Origin: Prolixibacteraceae bacterium
Lineage (GTDB): Bacteria; Bacteroidota; Bacteroidia; Bacteroidales; Prolixibacteraceae
NCBI GenBank assembly: GCA_016931875.1
Contig: JAFGDX010000284.1
Coordinates: 1-10,167, forward strand
DNA: 10,167 bases
Direction: 5' to 3'
Shown here: piece after piece, positions 6,145-10,167 of the stretch
Layout: every line of letters begins with the position of its first letter
Position numbering within the stretch: the first letter of the stretch is position 1
Notes under the pieces: generated by a model
The model's input: the letters and a program-made list of their open reading frames with translations, nothing else
Database searches by the model: none
Told to the model about the DNA's origin: nothing
Translations under genes and position numbers: made by a program

Positions 6145-8265
6145 TCAGTATTCTATTTCACCCATTTTTTTCAGCAGTTCACCAACCCGCTGGTGTTCCT
6201 TCTGGTATTTGATTTCCAGGTTATTTAAAATTTTACGGAATTCTGGTTCTTCGCGAATATTGTCAAATCCAGGCCATTTTTGCAGAACCATTATGTAATT
6301 ATAGGGAACATTTTCTATTTTGTTTAGCATTAATAAGTATTCCAACGCTTTTTCTTTGTCTTCCAATGCCGCGTAGGTAGCAGCAATAAAAAAATGGGAT
6401 TCAAAACGCTGTGCAGCAGGAGTATTCAATTCAATGGTATTCAAAAAATTTTTTAATTCGTTTTTAAAATAAACTTCTGCATCGGCTTTTCTGCCACTTT
6501 TTAACGCGGCATATCCCCAAAAAAAACGGGTTGCAATAGAAACCTGATGAATATTTCCGGCACTTTCAATTTTCCGAAGGAATTTAGCAGCATCTGCGTA
6601 TTCCTGGCGGAACAAATGATTTGACATTAAACCAGACCAGGACCCAACATCCAGCGAATCTATTTTATATGCCAATGAGTAATATTGGTCAGCCGCTTCA
6701 AAATCGCCGGAATACATTTCTGTTAATCCCATTAATCTTAAATACCCGGCAGAGTCATTATACACCCGGGTTAGCTCACGGGCATATTTTAGCCTGACTT
6801 CCGGAAAGCCTGCATTGGCTAAGCATATCGTTATACTTTGAATAATATAAGGTGGTAAATTTTCCTGTTTTAATTCCAGGTATTTGTAAAAGCTGTTAAT
6901 GGCATTATAATAATCGTTTTGATAACGATAAAAATTATATTGGGTTTCCCAGGTTCCCGGAAGGTCACGCTGCTTTTGTTCCAGAGTTTCAAAAACAGTT
7001 GCAGCCTCTTTGTACATTCCTTTATAATTGTAATAGGTTCCCTTTGCTGATTGGGCAAACACATTTTCAGCATCATACCTTAATGCCTTGTTTACAAGTT
7101 CAATACCTGTATCGAGATATTGGGTTGCAAGGTTGGCGCCGGCCCAATGATAAAGATTATCGATGTAAATATGAGCCAAATAACTATAGGCAAGACTAAA
7201 AGTAGAGTCCAGTTTAATAGCATCTTCAAAAAGACGTTTGGCCTTGTATATATCTTCAGAAAATTGAAAAAGAGGACTTTGTTGTGCCAGTCTTAAATAA
7301 TCTAAACCTCTCAGATACAAATTATAGGCCGCCATGTTTTCGGTTGGAATTTCTTTAATATTCTGTTCTTCTTCCTGACTTAATTCTGCGTTGATTTTTG
7401 AAACAATGTTCAGCGCAATTTCACTTTGCAAATCAATAAAGTCTTTTACCTCCCTGATTTCTTTCCGGTATTGTTCCGAAAACAAATGACGATCGGTATT
7501 GGCTTCAACCAACTGGATATTCAGAAAAATTTCATCGCCGTATTTCTGGCCGCTGCCTTCCACGATGTAATTCACATCCAGTTCCCTTGCAATTTCTGTT
7601 AACGATTTGCTGCCTGCTCGGTATTTCTCAACCGTTGTGCGCGAACGAACATCCAAATCCTCAAGTTTTGACAGGTTATTCAGAATCGATTCCATCAGTC
7701 CGTTAATAAAATAGGCGTTGGTAGAATCGGAGCTGTCGTTTTTAAAAGGCAGCACGGCAATGGCTTTTTTCAGGGGTTTATTTTCAGGAAGAACAGAAAT
7801 ATTGAACTGCTCATGGGTGAAGAACAGAATAAACAGAATGGCAGTCAGAAGAACCGAGGCCAGTAGCCATTTTTTTTGTTTTGATGGGGGAAGGTTAGTT
7901 TTACGCACATTGGTTTTTTCAGGCTCGGGATGATTTTTTACCTCACCTGGCGAATACCCGTAATAATCGTGAAAACATTTATTGAAATAAGTTACGCTGT
8001 GAAATCCGCAATCGTAAGCAATTTCAGAAATGCTGGCTTTTTTCTGTCGTAGGAGTTCGCGGGCTTTTTTTAACCGTACCTGGCAAATAAACTGGCTGAT
8101 GGATAAACCGGTAGCATTTTTTACAGCACGGTGCAGGCTGGAATGGCTCATTTTCATTTCATGAACCAGTTGGGAAACTCCAAACTGTTCGTTTTGCAGG
8201 TTGGCCTCTATAATTTGAATAAGCCGTTCTGAAATTTCCTGCCCGTTTAAGGTGGATTCAGCCAT
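6145..8265 (-). CDS. membrane-anchored AraC-type regulator with TolB-like and TPR sensor domains
   Basis: A 706-residue one-component regulator. Residues 10-108 form an AraC/XylS-type HTH pair: the first near 28-53 (FGVSQLVHEMKMSHSSLHRA), the second near 77-108, ending CGFHSVTYFNKCFHDYYGYS and then PGE. A basic stretch (129-132) leads into one membrane helix (133-150), which places the HTH in the cytoplasm and the rest in the periplasm. Residues 168-265 contain AIAVLPFKNDSSD and YIVEGSG, as in the TolB-N-like region of CadC-like and cyclase-linked proteins. From about 310 to the end are tandem TPR-like helices (for example LYLRGLDYLRLA and AATVFETLEQ). The order HTH-TM-TolB-like-TPR resembles CadC but uses an AraC-type instead of an OmpR-type DNA-binding domain. 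It probably senses an envelope signal and acts on nearby promoters. It follows the 143-residue AraC-type gene by 120 bp and precedes array 1. Confidence 0.88.
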   Translation of the reverse strand: MAESTLNGQEISERLIQIIEANLQNEQFGVSQLVHEMKMSHSSLHRAVKNATGLSISQFICQVRLKKARELLRQKKASISEIAYDCGFHSVTYFNKCFHDYYGYSPGEVKNHPEPEKTNVRKTNLPPSKQKKWLLASVLLTAILFILFFTHEQFNISVLPENKPLKKAIAVLPFKNDSSDSTNAYFINGLMESILNNLSKLEDLDVRSRTTVEKYRAGSKSLTEIARELDVNYIVEGSGQKYGDEIFLNIQLVEANTDRHLFSEQYRKEIREVKDFIDLQSEIALNIVSKINAELSQEEEQNIKEIPTENMAAYNLYLRGLDYLRLAQQSPLFQFSEDIYKAKRLFEDAIKLDSTFSLAYSYLAHIYIDNLYHWAGANLATQYLDTGIELVNKALRYDAENVFAQSAKGTYYNYKGMYKEAATVFETLEQKQRDLPGTWETQYNFYRYQNDYYNAINSFYKYLELKQENLPPYIIQSITICLANAGFPEVRLKYARELTRVYNDSAGYLRLMGLTEMYSGDFEAADQYYSLAYKIDSLDVGSWSGLMSNHLFRQEYADAAKFLRKIESAGNIHQVSIATRFFWGYAALKSGRKADAEVYFKNELKNFLNTIELNTPAAQRFESHFFIAATYAALEDKEKALEYLLMLNKIENVPYNYIMVLQKWPGFDNIREEPEFRKILNNLEIKYQKEHQRVGELLKKMGEIEY

Positions 8266-8385
8266 TTTGGTTTTTAAGAACAGTGTGTTTAACGTTCATT
8301 AAAAGAAAAGGTTACTGATAAATTTTGAGGTATGAAAACCTGTAATGCAACTATTCAATTTCTACCGCAAACGTGATATTGAACT

Positions 8386-8817
8386 TTATTTGAATAGCTT
8401 AAACCATTTTTTCAGGAATTCAAATTTTTCTTTTGGAACAGGTTTTTTTCCTTCCAGACTGTGTTTTCCGGTTTCTCCGGGTGGATAACCAAAATACCCG
8501 CTAAAACATTTATCGAAATAGGTGACGCTGTGAAAACCGCACCTGGATGCCGTTTCGGTAACGGAGATTTTCTTTCCCAGGAGGAGTTGCCGGGCTCTTT
8601 CCAGCCGTTTGTGTGAAATAAACTGACTGGCCGATTCATGAAAAACCTCCTTCACCTTCCGGTGAAGCGTGGAACGGCTTATCTCCATTTCGCGGGCCAG
8701 TTCTGATACCCCAAAACTTTGGTCGGAAAGCCGGGCGTCTGTAACGGTGTTGAGCTGCCTGGTAAATTCCTCTCGGGACATGTGTCGTGCAGTCATTTTT
8801 GTTGGAATTCTCATCAT
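8386..8817 (-). CDS. free-standing AraC-type DNA-binding protein
   Basis: A 143-residue protein that is almost only an AraC-type HTH domain. The first HTH is near 35-60 (FGVSELAREMEISRSTLHRK), the second near 84-114, with CGFHSVTYFDKCFSGYFGYP and then PGE. It is clearly related to the N-terminus of the 706-residue regulator, sharing FGVSxL, CGFHSVTYF and GYxPGE. It stops where that protein enters its membrane segment, ending in a basic KKWFKLFK, and has no sensor, TPR or membrane part. No remnant of such a part is visible in the 120 bp downstream. Met8 and Met13 are alternative starts; none has a clear Shine-Dalgarno site. Array 2 ends close to its start codon, so it is probably controlled by its own family, perhaps by itself. 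It may compete with or modulate the membrane regulator at shared sites; this is inference. Confidence 0.85.
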   Translation of the reverse strand: MMRIPTKMTARHMSREEFTRQLNTVTDARLSDQSFGVSELAREMEISRSTLHRKVKEVFHESASQFISHKRLERARQLLLGKKISVTETASRCGFHSVTYFDKCFSGYFGYPPGETGKHSLEGKKPVPKEKFEFLKKWFKLFK

Positions 8818-8833
8818 TTAAGTTACGCCAATT

Positions 8834-8918
8834 ACAAATGCAATACATAGCACCTATGTTGCAAAAAGATTAACCTATGTTGCAAAAGCTTGCAATTATG
8901 TTTCAGGAGGAGTTTTTT
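8834..8918 (-). promoter_or_regulatory. operator array 2: three TATGTTGCAA-like direct repeats plus T-tract
   Basis: Copies start at 8855 (TATGTTGCAA), 8876 (TATGTTGCAA) and 8897 (TATGTTTCAG) with exact 21-bp spacing. A degenerate in-phase copy (TGCAA, 8839-8843) lies one period closer to the gene. A T-run (8913-8918) starts 8 nt after the final TTCA. TTAAC precedes the second copy. The nearest full copy is 37 nt from the start codon of the 143-residue AraC-type gene, a position suited to control of that gene. Confidence 0.72.
8846..8864. promoter_or_regulatory. proximal site of array 2: palindrome fused to the repeat
   Basis: CATAG-CAC-CTATG (8846-8858) is a perfect 5-bp inverted repeat running straight into GTTGCAA. 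Over 19 bp it differs at one position from 9879-9897 in array 3. The gene-proximal copy in these two arrays is thus a longer compound site than the distal copies. Confidence 0.5.
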
Positions 8919-8955
8919 CAGGCTGAAATTGTTTTTTACCCGTTACGTTTTGAAT

Positions 8956-9087
8956 TTAATCCAGACTCACCTCCCGGCCTTTGTTCCATAGCATACTTCT
9001 CAACACCATTGTAATGCTGCACTTACCGGTAAAGGCAAACATGAATGTTTCGGCCAGCAGCAGGAGATAAATTAAAAACCCCTCCAT
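8956..9087 (-). CDS. possible 43-residue membrane micro-protein, or gene remnant
   Basis: An open frame from ATG at 9087 to TAA at 8956. The product begins MEGFLIYLLLLAETFMFAFT (one membrane helix, about 3-19) and ends in a basic tail containing GKCSITMVLR and WNKGREVSLD. The same frame stays open and hydrophobic upstream to a TAA at 9142-9144, so this could be the tail of a decayed membrane protein instead of an intact small gene. No Shine-Dalgarno site is visible, and the ATG lies inside the 3' arm of the terminator hairpin of the lipoprotein gene, which would hide it in read-through RNA. I do not recognise the family. Confidence 0.35.
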   Translation of the reverse strand: MEGFLIYLLLLAETFMFAFTGKCSITMVLRSMLWNKGREVSLD

Positions 9088-9130
9088 TCGAATCAAACCA
9101 ATTAAACGGTACAACCACAGAATGGAGGGG
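9071..9130 (-). terminator. intrinsic terminator of the small lipoprotein gene
   Basis: CCCCTCCATTC (9079-9089) and GAATGGAGGGG (9120-9130) form a perfect 11-bp stem with a 30-nt loop. Read on the minus strand the stem is followed by TTTTTAATTTA. It lies 78 nt after the stop at 9209. The loop is longer than usual, and the 3' arm includes the ATG of the micro-ORF. Confidence 0.65.
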
Positions 9131-9208
9131 AAAAACCTATATTATTCAACGGAATCGGTGGATGAAATCAAAAGATTTCCGGGTTCCGAAAGAACGGTTT
9201 TCAGGGTT

Positions 9209-9802
9209 TTATTTTTTGCGTTTTACCAGGGTAATTTTTCCATAAAAGCGATGATGGGTTTGGTCATCCGTAGTGACATAATCATCCGAACTTAAATCAC
9301 CCGTTGCACCTTCAAATCTACCTGTTCCTCCCAAAACGGATACCGGCGTTCTCCAGTATTCATATACATCATCAGGGTGTTCATCTGTTCTTCCATTCAT
9401 TACAATACCGTCATCAAAAGATAGATAAAGCACATCACCGTTTGCTGCAATTAAGTCAGCTGTAGAACCGGCATAGGTATATTTGGAACCCTCAATATTC
9501 GGATCTGGAGCCCCGCCTGAACAGAAATTAAAAGTTAAGGAAACTTTGCCCATGTGGGTTGCATTCCCGGTTGTCTCAACAATAACACGGACAAAGTAGC
9601 CCTCCTCAATGCATTCCTGGGCTTCCCAATCAATACTGGCAATTTCCCCGAGTAAATTCGCTTCGAATGGTACAGTAACCTTTTGCGGTTGTGCACTTTT
9701 TAACTCGGGAGTTTCATTTTCGAAGAACTCCCCGGTTTTTTCACAGCCGGCCAAGAGTCCAAATAATGCTGTAAAAAAGAAAATTTTTAAAAATGTTTTC
9801 AT
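9209..9802 (-). CDS. small lipoprotein with barrel-like C-terminal domain
   Basis: A 197-residue protein with a type II signal peptide and lipobox LAGC (Cys20), so it is a lipid-anchored envelope protein. Residues about 40-195 appear all-beta. GGTGRFEGATGDLS (158-171) is the turn motif commonly seen in small allene-oxide-cyclase-like or lipocalin-like barrel proteins of bacteria, followed by a closing strand with HHRFYGKITLV. Two Cys (64 and 94) could pair outside the cytoplasm. The secreted protein at 5436-5984 has a similar turn and a comparable size, and both genes stand behind GTTGCA arrays, so they probably belong to one response. Ligand and function are unknown. The start is supported by the signal peptide; there is no Shine-Dalgarno site. 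The gene ends 78 nt before a strong terminator and seems monocistronic. Confidence 0.82.
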   Translation of the reverse strand: MKTFLKIFFFTALFGLLAGCEKTGEFFENETPELKSAQPQKVTVPFEANLLGEIASIDWEAQECIEEGYFVRVIVETTGNATHMGKVSLTFNFCSGGAPDPNIEGSKYTYAGSTADLIAANGDVLYLSFDDGIVMNGRTDEHPDDVYEYWRTPVSVLGGTGRFEGATGDLSSDDYVTTDDQTHHRFYGKITLVKRKK

Positions 9803-9878
9803 AATCTTTAATTTTTAAGTCAATGCGGATTTAAATGATTTAATCCACATTCAATTTCGGGAGAAAAAGCAGGCAGAG

Positions 9879-9971
9879 CATAGCAACTATGTTGCAATCA
9901 GTTAAAACAGGCTTGAAGGATTTAACTAATGTTGCACGAATTTCAATATTGTTGCATCCAGGATTTTTTTT
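9879..9971 (-). promoter_or_regulatory. operator array 3: GTTGCA direct repeats plus T-tract
   Basis: Copies start at 9888 (TATGTTGCAA), 9928 (AATGTTGCAC) and 9948 (ATTGTTGCAT). The missing position at 9908 holds a degenerate CAGGCTTGAA, so the period is 20 bp throughout. A T-run (9964-9971) starts 8 nt after the final TGCA. The proximal end is CATAG-CAA-CTATG (9879-9891). The array lies between the stop of the truncated right-end gene and the lipoprotein gene, its nearest copy 85 nt from the start codon. Confidence 0.68.
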
Positions 9972-9983
9972 GAATATTGGATT

Positions 9984-10167
9984 TTAATCGACGGGCAGGT
10001 TTATTTTTCTGAGTAGGGCATTAAACCCTGGATTGCCATGAAGAAATTGAAAATCAATCCATACCTTAATATCCATAATTCCCTCAGCCTGCGGATTCTC
10101 ATACTCTTTTTCAAGGTAAAGTAAGGTAGAATCTGTGTTTTCAAGCATGGCATAGAATTTTGCAATC
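9984..10167 (-). CDS. C-terminal end of a TPR-type protein (partial)
   Basis: The gene runs off the right edge; the last 60 complete codons are present. The translation includes AKFYAMLENTDSTLLYLEKE and ends WIDFQFLHGNPGFNALLRKI and then NLPVD. A tail of the form D/W-x-x-F-x-x-L-H/R-x-x-P-x-F-x-x-L-L-R-K is characteristic of TPR proteins linked to TolB-like domains, including cyclase-linked and HTH-linked regulators, and its counterpart in the 706-residue regulator is WPGFDNIREEPEFRKILNNL. It is therefore probably a second regulator of that class, but its HTH, if any, lies outside the window. Confidence 0.6.
   Translation of the reverse strand, partial: IAKFYAMLENTDSTLLYLEKEYENPQAEGIMDIKVWIDFQFLHGNPGFNALLRKINLPVD

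Noticed and set aside
8266..8385. Separate operator array for the 706-residue regulator
   Set aside because: Only a loose AATGCAAC (8344-8351) is present; there is no periodic repeat, so cotranscription from the upstream AraC-type gene is simpler.
6058..9957. GTTGCA arrays as CRISPR or plasmid-type iterons
   Set aside because: Units are about 10 conserved bases with a 20-21 bp period, only 3-4 per site, placed at promoters; no replication or cas gene is nearby.

Overview
The window reads as chromosomal DNA of a Bacteroidota bacterium, probably an environmental polysaccharide-degrading or marine lineage such as the Marinilabiliales/Prolixibacteraceae. This is an inference from gene families: a DUF5916 outer-membrane barrel, an EF-hand-bearing PQQ-like propeller, AraC-type regulators joined to TPR sensors, mostly absent Shine-Dalgarno sites, and moderate-to-low GC. 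All convincing genes lie on the minus strand, so transcription runs right to left.

Layout in transcription order: (1) 10167-9984, the last 60 codons of a protein whose tail resembles TolB/TPR-type regulators. (2) 9983-9803, an intergenic region with an array of a GTTGCA motif on a 20-bp period. (3) A small lipoprotein (9802-9209), then a hairpin terminator that overlaps the start of a possible 43-residue membrane micro-ORF (9087-8956). (4) A second GTTGCA array (8907-8834) in front of a 143-residue free-standing AraC-type DNA-binding protein (8817-8386). (5) A 706-residue regulator with an N-terminal AraC HTH, one membrane segment, a TolB-like domain and TPRs (8265-6145). (6) A third GTTGCA array (6128-6058) in front of a run of three closely spaced genes: a secreted small beta-barrel-like protein (5984-5436), a 294-residue protein carrying only the last strands of a propeller blade (5373-4489), and a secreted EF-hand/PQQ-like propeller (4468-2918). 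(7) A structured intergenic inverted repeat (2772-2890). (8) A DUF5916/CBM9-like outer-membrane protein (2728-494). (9) A gene-free left end (1-493) holding hairpins and repeated units that look like dispersed intergenic repeats.

The main observation is that three intergenic regions share one layout: direct repeats of TATGTTGCAA every 20-21 bp, with a T-tract starting exactly 8 nt past the last repeat. They precede two small secreted proteins with a similar C-terminal motif and one AraC-type regulator gene. Two of the three arrays directly follow the stop codon of a TPR-type regulator. This suggests a repeated cassette (membrane-bound AraC-TPR regulator, operator array, secreted barrel protein) and a local regulon whose operators have the 21-bp direct-repeat geometry known for AraC-family proteins. 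The ligand and function are not evident from sequence.
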